Positions 15,812 to 23,206 of a DNA stretch of 64,000 nucleotides are shown here, one piece after another; the stretch's first letter is position 1; every line of letters starts with the position of its first letter. The translations under genes and the position numbers were made by a program. Under the pieces are notes generated by a model that worked only from the letters and a program-made list of their open reading frames with translations, was not told the origin of the DNA and did no database searches. The DNA is from Devosia sp. Root413D1 (GTDB lineage Bacteria; Pseudomonadota; Alphaproteobacteria; Rhizobiales; Devosiaceae): positions 967,693 to 1,031,692 of the forward strand of contig NZ_LMEA01000011.1 in assembly GCF_001425235.1 (NCBI RefSeq), in the 5' to 3' direction.

Positions 15812-15949
15812 CTAACCCTTGGGCCGGGCCGCCGGCGGCCAGTCGGTCGGTCGAGCCTTGGCAGGCTTGCTGAGATCGCTGATGTCGGGCGAGGCTTGCC
15901 CTTCGGGTTTCGCAGCGGGTTTGGGCGAGCGCTTGGGAAGCTTTGCCAC
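15812..15949 (-). CDS. 45-residue Pro/Lys-rich micro-protein
   Basis: Starts (V)AKLPKRSPKPAAKPEGQ; hydrophilic, basic and probably disordered. It has GTG start with AGAGG ahead and an EcfG-like promoter 25 bases upstream. It resembles in style the 48-residue protein at 17098. Function unknown. Confidence 0.65.
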   Translation of the reverse strand: MAKLPKRSPKPAAKPEGQASPDISDLSKPAKARPTDWPPAARPKG

Positions 15950-15974
15950 GGGTGATCCTCTGAGGTGCGAAGGT

Positions 15975-15999
15975 AACCCACCTGTGCGAGGCAAGTTCC
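15975..15999 (-). promoter_or_regulatory. EcfG-like promoter (GGAAC-N16-GGTT)
   Basis: Minus strand: GGAAC (15999-15995), 16 bases, GGTT (15978-15975), 25 bases before the GTG at 15949. Confidence 0.65.
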
Positions 16000-16088
16000 G
16001 ACGACATGTCTTTTCTTAATGCGCCGGGACGCCGATGGCCCTAGGGTCCATTGACCGGTCGAGCCGGTGCCCTCAGGGCACCACTAGT

Positions 16089-16164
16089 CTTGCTGCAACC
16101 GGGCGTCCTGGCGAAGCGCATCGAGCCTGCCGATCCACCACCGGGTGGATGGGTCCTCCTGCGT
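16089..16164 (+). promoter_or_regulatory. Conserved leader of receiver operon, copy B
   Basis: About 75 bases matching 11757-11830. The hairpin is perfect here: ATCCACC, loop ACCG, GGTGGAT. Relative to copy A one stem position changes from T-G to C-G, keeping the pair. It is followed by GGTCCTCCTGCGT and the receiver gene. Confidence 0.6.
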
Positions 16165-16177
16165 ATGGCGCGCATAC

Positions 16178-16561
16178 ATGACACACCAATTACCCGGCCT
16201 GACGGCCATGGTCGTCGAGACCAACTATCTCATCGCCTCGGTCATCGAGGCGCCGCTGCTTGGTGCGGGCTACCGGGTGACCATTGCCACCGATATCGAC
16301 GAGGCGTTCGCGCTTCTGGCGGAGCAGCGGATTCACCTGGCGGTGATCGATTTCCGCCTGCAGCACGCCGAGCCGGAGGGCCTGGTGGCAAGGCTCAGGC
16401 AAGAGGGCATCCCCTTCGTCTTCTGTACCGCCGCCAGCGTCGAGGAGGTGTGCGAGCACTTTCCCGATGCCAGGGTCATGCCCAAACCCTTCAGCGACCA
16501 GGACCTCCTCGCCGCCGTGGCGGGGCTGGTTCCCGCAACGAGCGCCTACCAGGCCGACTGA
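16178..16561 (+). CDS. Single-domain response regulator (REC only), copy B
   Basis: 127 residues, the paralogue of 11843-12226. It keeps AVIDFRL (phospho-Asp), FCTAAS, and MPKPFSDQ, and has the same altered acidic pair VVETNY. About three quarters of residues match copy A. No output domain. The start at 16178 aligns with copy A; no clear SD is present at either copy, so initiation may depend on the leader. It is followed 29 bases later by the partner gene. Confidence 0.85.
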   Translation: MTHQLPGLTAMVVETNYLIASVIEAPLLGAGYRVTIATDIDEAFALLAEQRIHLAVIDFRLQHAEPEGLVARLRQEGIPFVFCTAASVEEVCEHFPDARVMPKPFSDQDLLAAVAGLVPATSAYQAD

Positions 16562-16590
16562 CTTCAAGGCCTCTCGACGGAGAACCATCC

Positions 16591-16956
16591 ATGCCGGCTA
16601 CCGACACAATGCAGCACCGGAACGCCCAGACCAGCGTGCTGGAGAGAAGGCGCGCCGATGGCACGCTCAAACCGTTTATCGGGGACCTGCAGCGCTGGAA
16701 CGGCAAGGCGGCGCGGCTCCGCGGCCTCGCCGAGTCATTCTATAGCACGCAGGAAGATCGGGACCTCGCGCGGCTCGAGGCCGGCGCCCTGCTCGCCGAG
16801 ATCCGTCGCCGGCACAGCGAATTCCGCGCGGCGATCAAGGGCGAGCCCGAGCATAGCCGTCTGCTCGACGTCGACGCCGCCTTTCGGAGGATGATCGACC
16901 AGCTCGAGGCAACCGCGAGAAAGGGTCCCGCAGTGGGGCAACGCTCAGCGACCTGA
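16591..16956 (+). CDS. Helical partner protein of the receiver, copy B, no C-terminal tag
   Basis: 121 residues, all helical: RNAQTSVLERRRADGTLKPFIG, WNGKAARLRGLAESFYSTQEDRDLARLEAGALLAEIRRRHSEF, AAFRRMIDQLE. It matches copy A through the helical part but ends GPAVGQRSAT instead of the WGVHQQDEQN tag. ACGGAG lies ahead of the ATG at 16591. Role unknown. Confidence 0.75.
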   Translation: MPATDTMQHRNAQTSVLERRRADGTLKPFIGDLQRWNGKAARLRGLAESFYSTQEDRDLARLEAGALLAEIRRRHSEFRAAIKGEPEHSRLLDVDAAFRRMIDQLEATARKGPAVGQRSAT

Positions 16957-16959
16957 GGC

Positions 16960-16984
16960 GGAACGAACCCCCGCAACCGACGTT
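16960..16984 (+). promoter_or_regulatory. EcfG-like promoter (GGAAC-N16-CGTT)
   Basis: GGAAC (16960-16964), 16 bases, CGTT (16981-16984). The next start is 113 bases on (17098), giving a longer leader than at the other sites. It excludes an in-frame start at 16984. Confidence 0.7.
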
Positions 16985-17097
16985 TGGACCTGAGGTTCAA
17001 CGCCAGCAAGAGCGGGAAGCCCTTACAATTGGTCGCCGCATCCGTTGGGTGCGGCGAGTGTTTTTTCGATTGCAGCATTTCCCCGAAAGGACCTGAA

Positions 17098-17244
17098 ATG
17101 AGCAAGGACAAGCCGAAGCCGAGGCCGGAACCAATCGAGAGTGGCGCGGGCAAGCAAATGGACGACAATATCGACGATCTGGGCCGGCGCCCCGACGGCT
17201 CCAAACAGGAACAGCCCGGGCTCACCAAGCCCGCGAAGGACTGA
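17098..17244 (+). CDS. 48-residue hydrophilic stress micro-protein
   Basis: MSKDKPKPRPEPIESGAGKQ followed by MDDNIDDLGRRPDGSKQEQPGLTKPAKD. It is charged and probably disordered. AAAGGAC precedes the ATG, and an EcfG-like promoter lies upstream. A hairpin terminator follows. Function unknown. Confidence 0.65.
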   Translation: MSKDKPKPRPEPIESGAGKQMDDNIDDLGRRPDGSKQEQPGLTKPAKD

Positions 17245-17246
17245 AC

Positions 17247-17275
17247 GTCGAGGCACCGGCATCGCTGGCCTCGAC
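17247..17275. terminator. Bidirectional hairpin between convergent genes
   Basis: Stem GTCGAGGC (17247-17254) with GCCTCGAC (17268-17275). It sits between the stop of the 48-residue gene and the stop of the convergent Crp/Fnr gene, whose last base it touches. No T-run. Confidence 0.5.
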
Positions 17276-18015
17276 TAGCGCCGCAGTTTCTCGAGATGCA
17301 GGTAAGTCGGGTCGAACTGGCCCAGCTCGCGCAATTGCGGCCAGTCGAAGATCTCGACCACGCCGTCTTCCCATTCGAGCGCCCCGGTTCGCCGCAGCCG
17401 CTGCAGCGTGCGGTTGGTGTGGACGATCGATAGCCCCAAGGCATCGCCGAACTGCGCCTGGGTCAGCGGAAACGGATAGCTCTGGGCGTTCGCAAGGCCC
17501 GCCATCTGGGCTCGTACGAACTGCTCGCAGAACAGGTGCGCCATCTGTTCGTCGGCGGTGAGCCGGCCCTTGGTCACCATCCACTGGCGGTGGATGGCGC
17601 CGTCGAGCAGCGTCAGCAGCCACAGTACCCGCGTCAGGTGCGGATAGTTCTCGGTGATGTGCATGAGCTGCTGGTGCGGAAACGTCACCACCTCGCATGG
17701 CGTGATGGCGGTGACCGAGTGGTCCATCAGCTGCAGCGGGAACGAGTGGAGGTCGACAAAATCCCCGGCGATATGAAGGCCGGTGATCTGCCGCCCGCCG
17801 TCCTCGACGGTCGAATAGCGCGCCGTCATGCCCTTGACCACCAGCGTGCTAAAGCCGGGGCGATCACCCTGCGTGACAATATCCTTGCCCGCCGCGAAGC
17901 GCCGCGACGCACCGGCGGCCGCGAGAATGGCGTTGTGCTCTTCGTCGGTCAGATCGTCCCTGACCGACACCATGGAAAAGAACGGGTTGAAGGCGTCTGG
18001 GTCTATCTGGGCCAT
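17275..18015 (-). CDS. Crp/Fnr family transcriptional regulator
   Basis: 246 residues. An N-terminal cyclic-nucleotide-binding-like beta domain (about 15-130, with DIVTQGDRPGFSTLVVKGMTARY and IAGDFVDLHSF) is joined by a dimer helix to a C-terminal winged helix (LTQAQFGDALGLSIVHTNRTLQRLRRTGAL, about 170-215). The N-terminal Cys cluster of oxygen-sensing Fnr is absent, so the signal is unknown. It is directly downstream (1 base) of a DUF6894 gene with an EcfG-like promoter, so it is probably a second-tier regulator in the stress response. Confidence 0.9.
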   Translation of the reverse strand: MAQIDPDAFNPFFSMVSVRDDLTDEEHNAILAAAGASRRFAAGKDIVTQGDRPGFSTLVVKGMTARYSTVEDGGRQITGLHIAGDFVDLHSFPLQLMDHSVTAITPCEVVTFPHQQLMHITENYPHLTRVLWLLTLLDGAIHRQWMVTKGRLTADEQMAHLFCEQFVRAQMAGLANAQSYPFPLTQAQFGDALGLSIVHTNRTLQRLRRTGALEWEDGVVEIFDWPQLRELGQFDPTYLHLEKLRR

Positions 18016-18016
18016 G

Positions 18017-18271
18017 CTAGTCCTGGTCTGGGGTTTGGCCGCTCGTCACTTGCAACTCGTAATCGAGCGACACGTCGAACTGCGGCCCCTCGGCGGTGCG
18101 CACGTGAATGGAGAGCTTCCGCTCGTCGCCATTGGACGGCAGGTCATCTCGCGCCATCTCGGTCAGGGCAAGCGTCGCCTGCAGCCTGGCGGCGGCAGGA
18201 TCGGGGAGGTCTATGCCGGTGTCGTCAGGCGAAAGGTCGTCCCCGTCGCGTACGTCGAAGAAGTAGATCAT
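18017..18271 (-). CDS. DUF6894 family protein, copy 2
   Basis: 84 residues starting MIYFFDVRDGDDLSPDDTGI, with the family pattern of short strand, DG, DD-x-G, a helix (ARLQATLALTEMARDDLP) and strands. It is paralogous to 9494-9754. An EcfG-like promoter lies 42 bases ahead, and the Crp/Fnr gene follows after one base, making a two-gene operon. Confidence 0.8.
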   Translation of the reverse strand: MIYFFDVRDGDDLSPDDTGIDLPDPAAARLQATLALTEMARDDLPSNGDERKLSIHVRTAEGPQFDVSLDYELQVTSGQTPDQD

Positions 18272-18312
18272 GCCAAACTCGCGTGAAGCCCACCTGGCTG
18301 GTGTGCGAGACA

Positions 18313-18337
18313 AACGGGGTCGGCTGGCATGCGTTCC
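18313..18337 (-). promoter_or_regulatory. EcfG-like promoter of the DUF6894-crp/fnr operon
   Basis: Minus strand: GGAAC (18337-18333), 16 bases, CGTT (18316-18313), 41 bases before the ATG at 18271. Confidence 0.75.
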
Positions 18338-18421
18338 GTCGCCCACGCTGCAATAGATTCAATGGACGATGGATCAGGTGGGGCCCCGGGCACGTTGAGC
18401 TTGTCACAGCGAGGCGTGCCA

Positions 18422-19096
18422 ATGATCACCTTAACCCCCTACCCCGATCGCACCTGGTGGCATCGCGGCAAACCCTATTCCCGGCTGGAACTGATCGGCG
18501 ATGCGGTGATCCACGGGATCGGGCTGCTTGTCGCCTTGGGGCTCGGCGGCCTTCTCGTCGCCAGCAGCGGCATCGAGACCGCCCCGGCGCTCGGCGTCTA
18601 TGTCGCCTCGCTGCTGCTGGTGCTCAGCATCTCCCTCGCTTTCAACCTGGCGCCGGTCGCGCCGCTGAAGCGGCTCCTCGCCCGTTTCGACCAGGCTGCC
18701 ATCTTCCTCCTCATCGCCGGCACTTACACGCCGCTCCTCGCTTTGCTCGGCGACACCCCTGCGGGCACGGTGATGCTGATTGCGGTATGGAGCGCGGCGC
18801 TGATCGGCATTGCGCTGAAGCTGATCGTGCCGCAGCACTTCGGTCGGCTGGCGCTGCTGCTCTATCTGGGCATCGGCTGGAGCGGTGTGCTGATCTTCCA
18901 GTCGCTGGCCAGCGTTTTGCCCGCGAGCACGCTGCTGCTGATCATCGCCGGGGGCGTTGCCTATTGCTCCGGCATCATCTTCCACCTGTGGGAGCGTCTG
19001 CATTTCCACAACGTGATCTGGCACTGCTTCGTGGTGCTGGGCGCCAGCATCCACCTGTGGGCGGTGCTCGATTGCATGGTGCTGCAGCGGCTTTAG
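18422..19096 (+). CDS. Hemolysin III (PAQR-type) family membrane protein
   Basis: 224 residues with about seven hydrophobic segments. The N-terminal RLELIGDAVIHGIGLLVALG, LSISLAFNLAP, the FDQAAIFLLIAGTYTP motif and the C-terminal HFHNVIWHCFVVLGASIHLWAV carry the His and Asp residues of the HlyIII/YqfA family, thought to bind a metal within the membrane. Function in bacteria is uncertain (membrane homeostasis). The start at 18422 has GAGGCG ahead. Its stop overlaps that of the convergent regulator gene. Confidence 0.9.
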   Translation: MITLTPYPDRTWWHRGKPYSRLELIGDAVIHGIGLLVALGLGGLLVASSGIETAPALGVYVASLLLVLSISLAFNLAPVAPLKRLLARFDQAAIFLLIAGTYTPLLALLGDTPAGTVMLIAVWSAALIGIALKLIVPQHFGRLALLLYLGIGWSGVLIFQSLASVLPASTLLLIIAGGVAYCSGIIFHLWERLHFHNVIWHCFVVLGASIHLWAVLDCMVLQRL

Positions 19097-19467
19097 CGCG
19101 GCGGCGCGGCAAGCAACTGGCGCATCGACGCCATAACTGCGGCGTGCTGGTAGGGCTTGCCGAAGAACACGCTACCATCGGGCATTTCGTTGATCTCGAC
19201 CATCCGATGTCCCGAGGTGACGATGATCTGTACCGGTGGAAAGCGCTTCCTGACCGCGGCGGCCAGCTTCAGGCCATCCATGCTGCCGGGCATGTCGATA
19301 TCGGTGAACATGATGCGCACGCTCGGCTCGGCATTGAGCACGACGATAGCCTGGTCGGCATTGGCGGCCTCGAAGACGAAAAACCCTTCGCGCTCCAGCT
19401 GATCGGCAATATCCATGCGGATCAGCGCTTCGTCTTCGACTACCAGCACTGAAACAGCATGTGTCAC
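19093..19467 (-). CDS. Single-domain response regulator
   Basis: 124 residues, a canonical receiver: VLVVEDEALIRM (acidic pair), phospho-Asp in FTDIDMPGSMDG, switch Ser in VTSGH, Lys in FFGKPYQ. There is no output domain. It resembles receivers paired with HWE-type or PAS kinases in Hyphomicrobiales. The divergent RsbQ-like hydrolase and PAS kinase start 165 bases away, so the kinase is a possible partner. Confidence 0.88.
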   Translation of the reverse strand: MTHAVSVLVVEDEALIRMDIADQLEREGFFVFEAANADQAIVVLNAEPSVRIMFTDIDMPGSMDGLKLAAAVRKRFPPVQIIVTSGHRMVEINEMPDGSVFFGKPYQHAAVMASMRQLLAAPPR

Positions 19468-19631
19468 GACATCACCTCAAGGGTAAGTCAGCATCAACTC
19501 CCAGCGGCCCCGATCGATCCTTCACGGGACGTAACTCGTGAACACAATGACTCGCGCCGGGCCGTGATCCTTTCGGCTCCCGCCGCGTTAAGGCTGCGGC
19601 GGCCAGTCCGCGCGCCCAGTCGGAGCCTCGA

Positions 19632-20420
19632 TTGACCGTTATCGTTCGCAATCACGTCGTTACCGCCGGTGCGGGCCTGAAGCCGATGATCTTTGCGCAT
19701 GGGTTCGGTTGCGACCAGAACATGTGGCGCTTCGTGGCCCCCGCCTTCGAGGCCGACCATCTCACCGTGCTGTTCGATCATGTCGGCGCCGGCAAGTCCG
19801 ACCTGTCGGCCTATGATGCCGGCAAGTATTCCACACTCGAGGGTTATGCCGACGACCTCGTGGAAATCGGCCGGGCCCTCGGCGTCGGGGGCGGCGTGTT
19901 CGTCGGCCACTCGGTCAGCGCCATGATCGGCGTCCTCGCCTCGCTCAAGGCGCCCGAGATGTTCGAGAGCCTGGTGCTGGTCGGCCCCTCGCCGCGCTAC
20001 ATCGATGCCGAAGGCTATCATGGCGGCTTCACCGCCCAGCAGATCGAGGAGCTGCTGGCCTCGCTCGCCGACAACCATATGGGCTGGTCGGCGGCAATGG
20101 CCCCCGCGATCATGGGCAATGCCGATCGCCCGGAACTGGGGGAGGAGCTGACCAACAGCTTCTGCCGCACCGATCCGGCGATCGCCCGGCAGTTCGCCCG
20201 CACCACGTTCACCGCCGATAACCGCGCCGACCTCGCAAAGGTGACCGCCCGCACGCTGATCCTGCAATGCAGCGATGATATCATCGCGTCAGAGGCAGTG
20301 GGCGCCTATGTGCGCGACAATATTCCCGGGAGCGAAATGAAGATCCTGCAAGCGACTGGCCACTGCCCCAATCTCAGCGCGCCCGCCGAAGTGATTGCGG
20401 CGATCCGGGATTTCATCTGA
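19632..20420 (+). CDS. RsbQ-like alpha/beta hydrolase (KAI2/D14 relative)
   Basis: 262 residues with the full RsbQ pattern: FAHGFGCDQNMWRFVAPAF, LFDHVGAGKSDLSAYD, nucleophile Ser94 in VGHSVSAMIG, VGPSPRYI, NHMGW, NSFCRTDP, Asp near 216 and His244 in ATGHCPNLSAP. In Bacillus, RsbQ is needed for the PAS-phosphatase RsbP to sense energy stress, presumably by processing a small ligand. Here it is followed after 3 bases by a PAS histidine kinase. It starts with TTG behind GGAG. Confidence 0.9.
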   Translation: MTVIVRNHVVTAGAGLKPMIFAHGFGCDQNMWRFVAPAFEADHLTVLFDHVGAGKSDLSAYDAGKYSTLEGYADDLVEIGRALGVGGGVFVGHSVSAMIGVLASLKAPEMFESLVLVGPSPRYIDAEGYHGGFTAQQIEELLASLADNHMGWSAAMAPAIMGNADRPELGEELTNSFCRTDPAIARQFARTTFTADNRADLAKVTARTLILQCSDDIIASEAVGAYVRDNIPGSEMKILQATGHCPNLSAPAEVIAAIRDFI

Positions 20421-20423
20421 ACG

Positions 20424-21545
20424 ATGCCAGGGCCGGCTGCCGAAGACCTCGAAGATCTCTACGAGAATGCCCCGTGCGGCTATCTCTCGCTCGGCCGCGA
20501 CGGGCGGATCGTCAAATCCAACCAGACCCTGTCGCGCTGGCTCGGCATCGCGCCCGACGCGCTTGTCGGCAAGCGCCTGCGCGACCTGCTCAGCACTGCC
20601 GGCCAGATCTTTTATGAAACCCATTTCGCGCCGCTGCTGCGCATGCAGGGGTATTTTGACGAGGTGGCGCTCGACCTGATCCGCGCCGATGGCACGCCGC
20701 TGCATGTCCTCGCCAATGCCGCCGAGCGCCGCGATTCCGAAGGCGAACTGCTGTTCACCCGGGTGACGGTGTTTCGGGCCACCGAGCGGCGCCGCTATGA
20801 GCGCGAGCTGGTCGACGCCACCGAGACCGCACAGGCCGAAACCCGGCTGTCGAAAGGCCTGCTGCTGGCCGAGCACGAGGCGGCCGAGCTGCGCGAGCAG
20901 TTCATCGCCGTGCTCGGGCACGACCTGCGCAACCCGCTGGCCGCCATCGACGGCGGCACGAACCTGTTGATGCGCGAACCGCAGAGCGAGAAATCGCAGC
21001 GGGTCATCGGACTGATCCGTGGCAGCGTGCTGCGGATGAGCGGGCTGATCGACAATGTGATGGATTTTGCCCGCGGCCGGCTGGGTGGCGGGCTGCAGCT
21101 CAACCGCAGCCTGAAGCCGCTGCTGCCGACCCTGGCGCAAGTGGTGGGAGAACTGAGGACCAGCTATCCGGAGCGCGAGATCGAGCTGCATCTCGATGCT
21201 GCCGCGGAGGTTGAGGCCGACCACGCCCGGCTGGCGCAGATGTTCTCGAACCTGTTGGCCAATGCCATCACTCATGGGGCGGCCGATCAGCCGGTACGGG
21301 TCGATGCCGTGCTGCGCGCCGGCGAACTCGAGCTTTCGGTGGCCAATGCCGGCCCGCCAATCCCGCCCGAAGCGATGGCTCAGCTGTTCCAGCCATTCTA
21401 TCGCTCCAACCCAAACTCGCGGGTACAGGGCCTGGGGCTGGGGCTCTACATCGCCTCGCAGATTGCCCAGGCGCATGGCGGGCGGATCGACGTGACGTCG
21501 GATGCAACCGAGACGCGCTTCACCTTCCGCATGCCGCAGGCCTGA
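20424..21545 (+). CDS. PAS histidine kinase coupled to the RsbQ-like hydrolase
   Basis: 373 residues, soluble. An N-terminal PAS domain (about 8-125; YENAPCGYLSLGRDGRIVKSNQTL) is followed by a coiled linker and a HisKA core with His166 in VLGHDLRNPLAAI, N-box MFSNLLANAITHG, GLGLGLYIASQIAQAHGG. There is no receiver domain, so the partner is elsewhere, perhaps the receiver at 19093. The PAS domain probably reads a compound made or bound by the hydrolase. The gene starts 3 bases after the hydrolase stop. Confidence 0.9.
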   Translation: MPGPAAEDLEDLYENAPCGYLSLGRDGRIVKSNQTLSRWLGIAPDALVGKRLRDLLSTAGQIFYETHFAPLLRMQGYFDEVALDLIRADGTPLHVLANAAERRDSEGELLFTRVTVFRATERRRYERELVDATETAQAETRLSKGLLLAEHEAAELREQFIAVLGHDLRNPLAAIDGGTNLLMREPQSEKSQRVIGLIRGSVLRMSGLIDNVMDFARGRLGGGLQLNRSLKPLLPTLAQVVGELRTSYPEREIELHLDAAAEVEADHARLAQMFSNLLANAITHGAADQPVRVDAVLRAGELELSVANAGPPIPPEAMAQLFQPFYRSNPNSRVQGLGLGLYIASQIAQAHGGRIDVTSDATETRFTFRMPQA

Positions 21546-21546
21546 A

Positions 21547-21577
21547 GGCGGGGCTGGTGCCGGGCACCAGCCCCGCC
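21547..21577. terminator. Strong bidirectional hairpin
   Basis: Arms of 15 bases, GGCGGGGCTGGTGCC (21547-21561) and its complement (21563-21577), between the convergent PAS kinase and DUF892 genes. It has no T-run but is the obvious terminator for both. Confidence 0.65.
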
Positions 21578-21584
21578 GAATGCG

Positions 21585-22079
21585 TTACGCCGCCTTGAGG
21601 TTGGCGTTGCCGATCGCCACCTTGGACAGTTTCTTGTCCGTCGCGATCTCTTCCTGCAGCGTTGCATCGAGCAGGGCCACGGCATCCTTCATGCCGAGCG
21701 TCGACGCCCAGCTCTTGAGCGTGCCGTAGCGGGCGATCTCATAATGCTCGACTGCCTGCGCCGCCGAGACTAACCCGGCATCGAGCGCCATCGTGCCCTT
21801 GAAATCTTCCATGATCGACTTGCCTTCCTCGAGAATACCGAGAATGGCGTCGCAGGTCTTGCCGCGGGCCGGCTTGCCGATCAGCTCGAACACCTGCTCG
21901 AGCCGTTCGACATGGCCCTCGGTCTCCTGCAGATGCTGCTCGAAACCGGCCTTGAGCTCGGGCGAGACCGCCGCCTTGGCCATCTTGGGCAGCGCTTTCA
22001 CGATCTGCTTTTCGGCGTAGTAGATGTCCTTGAGCGTATCGAGGAACAGGTCGTCCAGGGTCTTTTCTTCGGTGGCCAT
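21585..22079 (-). CDS. DUF892 (YciE-type) ferritin-like stress protein
   Basis: 164 residues, a four-helix bundle of the DUF892/YciE family: TLDDLFLDTLKDIYYAEKQIVKALPKMAKAA, then EQHLQETEGHVERLEQVF with the E-x2-H metal-ligand pattern, and AQAVEHYEIARYGTLKSWA and ATLQEEIATDKKLSKVA. These proteins bind two metal ions and are stress induced; the exact chemistry is unknown. The ATG at 22079 has GGAGAG ahead. No EcfG-like promoter is seen directly upstream. Confidence 0.9.
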   Translation of the reverse strand: MATEEKTLDDLFLDTLKDIYYAEKQIVKALPKMAKAAVSPELKAGFEQHLQETEGHVERLEQVFELIGKPARGKTCDAILGILEEGKSIMEDFKGTMALDAGLVSAAQAVEHYEIARYGTLKSWASTLGMKDAVALLDATLQEEIATDKKLSKVAIGNANLKAA

Positions 22080-22237
22080 TTTGGCTCTCCAAGCGGTGGT
22101 GGTGAAAACGTGATGGGTGCGAACGGACGAGATGTGCAGCCCGACTGCCGTTCGCTGGTCGAGCAGGCAGGCCGGACAGACAAGCTGGCTTACAGAGCCT
22201 CGCCCGCCCGACCTGCGGTTCGGCAAATCCCCGCCCG

Positions 22238-23206
22238 CTAATGCAGCTCGGGGGTGCCGTTGACGCTGTCGCTCACGGCCTTGACGGTTTCGTCGTAGAC
22301 CTTGGCCGCGCCATCCTTGCCTTTCTCGTAGAGGTCGGCGACACGGGTCTTGCCCTCCTCGTAGACCTCCGAAGCGACATCGATGGCCTTGCCCCTGACC
22401 TCATCGGCCAGTTCGCCCACGGCCTTGTCTTCCTGCTCGGTATGCGGCAGCGCAGCGCCGAGGGCGGCGCCCGCGGCAAAGGCCAGCGCCCCCGCGACCA
22501 GCGGCTGGTTGTGGAATGAATCCATCACCACCTTGGTGGCGCGATCGGTCTGGTGCTGAGCGCTGCTGCCCACATGCCGGGCCTGCTGCTGCACACTGTC
22601 GAACATATCGCCGACCTGGTGACGGAGGTCCTGCCAGGCATGGGAGGCCCAACCTGCCGCCTCGTCGATGCGGTTGCCGGCTTCGTCCTGGAAATCCTGC
22701 AGCCGGTGGCCGGCCTCATCGAGAAAGCCGCCGAACTTCTTGCCCGCTTCGTCGACGAACTCGCCGGCCCGGTGACCCAGCTCGTTGGATTCGGCCTTGA
22801 AGCGCCTGCCGCCGGCATCTTCGAACTCGCTGAACCACTTGCCGGACTCGTCGGCCGCGTGGTTCACCCGGCGCAGGCCACCCGAGACGGTGGCATAGGG
22901 GTAATCGGAGCGGTAGCGGCTGGGCTGCGGCGCCGGGTTTGGCGCCGAGAGTTTCGGGCCCTGTCCGCTCATCAGCCAGACGAGGCTGATGCCCAGAAGC
23001 GCCGCCGGCAGCGGGTTATTGGAAACCGTGTGGCCGAGATTGGCGGCAAAATGCTGGCCACCATCCTTGCTGTAACTCAGCAGCTCATCCACCAGTTGGC
23101 CGGGGGACAGCCGGTCCTTGATCTCGCCGATCCGGTCTTCGACACGCTGGCGCTGCTGTTCGACTTCGCGCTCCAGCTGGGCAGAGTCTTTTCCGTAGCT
23201 GCTCAT
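22238..23206 (-). CDS. DUF3618 envelope protein with amphipathic repeats
   Basis: 322 residues. The N-terminal DUF3618 segment (QLEREVEQQRQRVEDRIGEIKDRLSPGQLVDELL) is followed by a hydrophobic span (PLPAALLGISLVWLMSG, about 67-83), a long stretch of repeated amphipathic helices (EFVDEAGKKFGGFLDEAGHRLQDFQDEAG..., about 130-210) reminiscent of LEA or apolipoprotein repeats, and a second hydrophobic span (PLVAGALAFAAGAALGAALP). The ATG overlaps the upstream stop (TGATG), so translation is coupled. It probably acts at the inner membrane under stress. Confidence 0.8.
   Translation of the reverse strand: MSSYGKDSAQLEREVEQQRQRVEDRIGEIKDRLSPGQLVDELLSYSKDGGQHFAANLGHTVSNNPLPAALLGISLVWLMSGQGPKLSAPNPAPQPSRYRSDYPYATVSGGLRRVNHAADESGKWFSEFEDAGGRRFKAESNELGHRAGEFVDEAGKKFGGFLDEAGHRLQDFQDEAGNRIDEAAGWASHAWQDLRHQVGDMFDSVQQQARHVGSSAQHQTDRATKVVMDSFHNQPLVAGALAFAAGAALGAALPHTEQEDKAVGELADEVRGKAIDVASEVYEEGKTRVADLYEKGKDGAAKVYDETVKAVSDSVNGTPELH

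Noticed and set aside
17536..19452. 638-codon plus-strand frame across the Crp/Fnr, DUF6894, HlyIII and receiver genes
   Set aside because: It crosses four genes with clear family motifs in other frames and has no coherent domain of its own.
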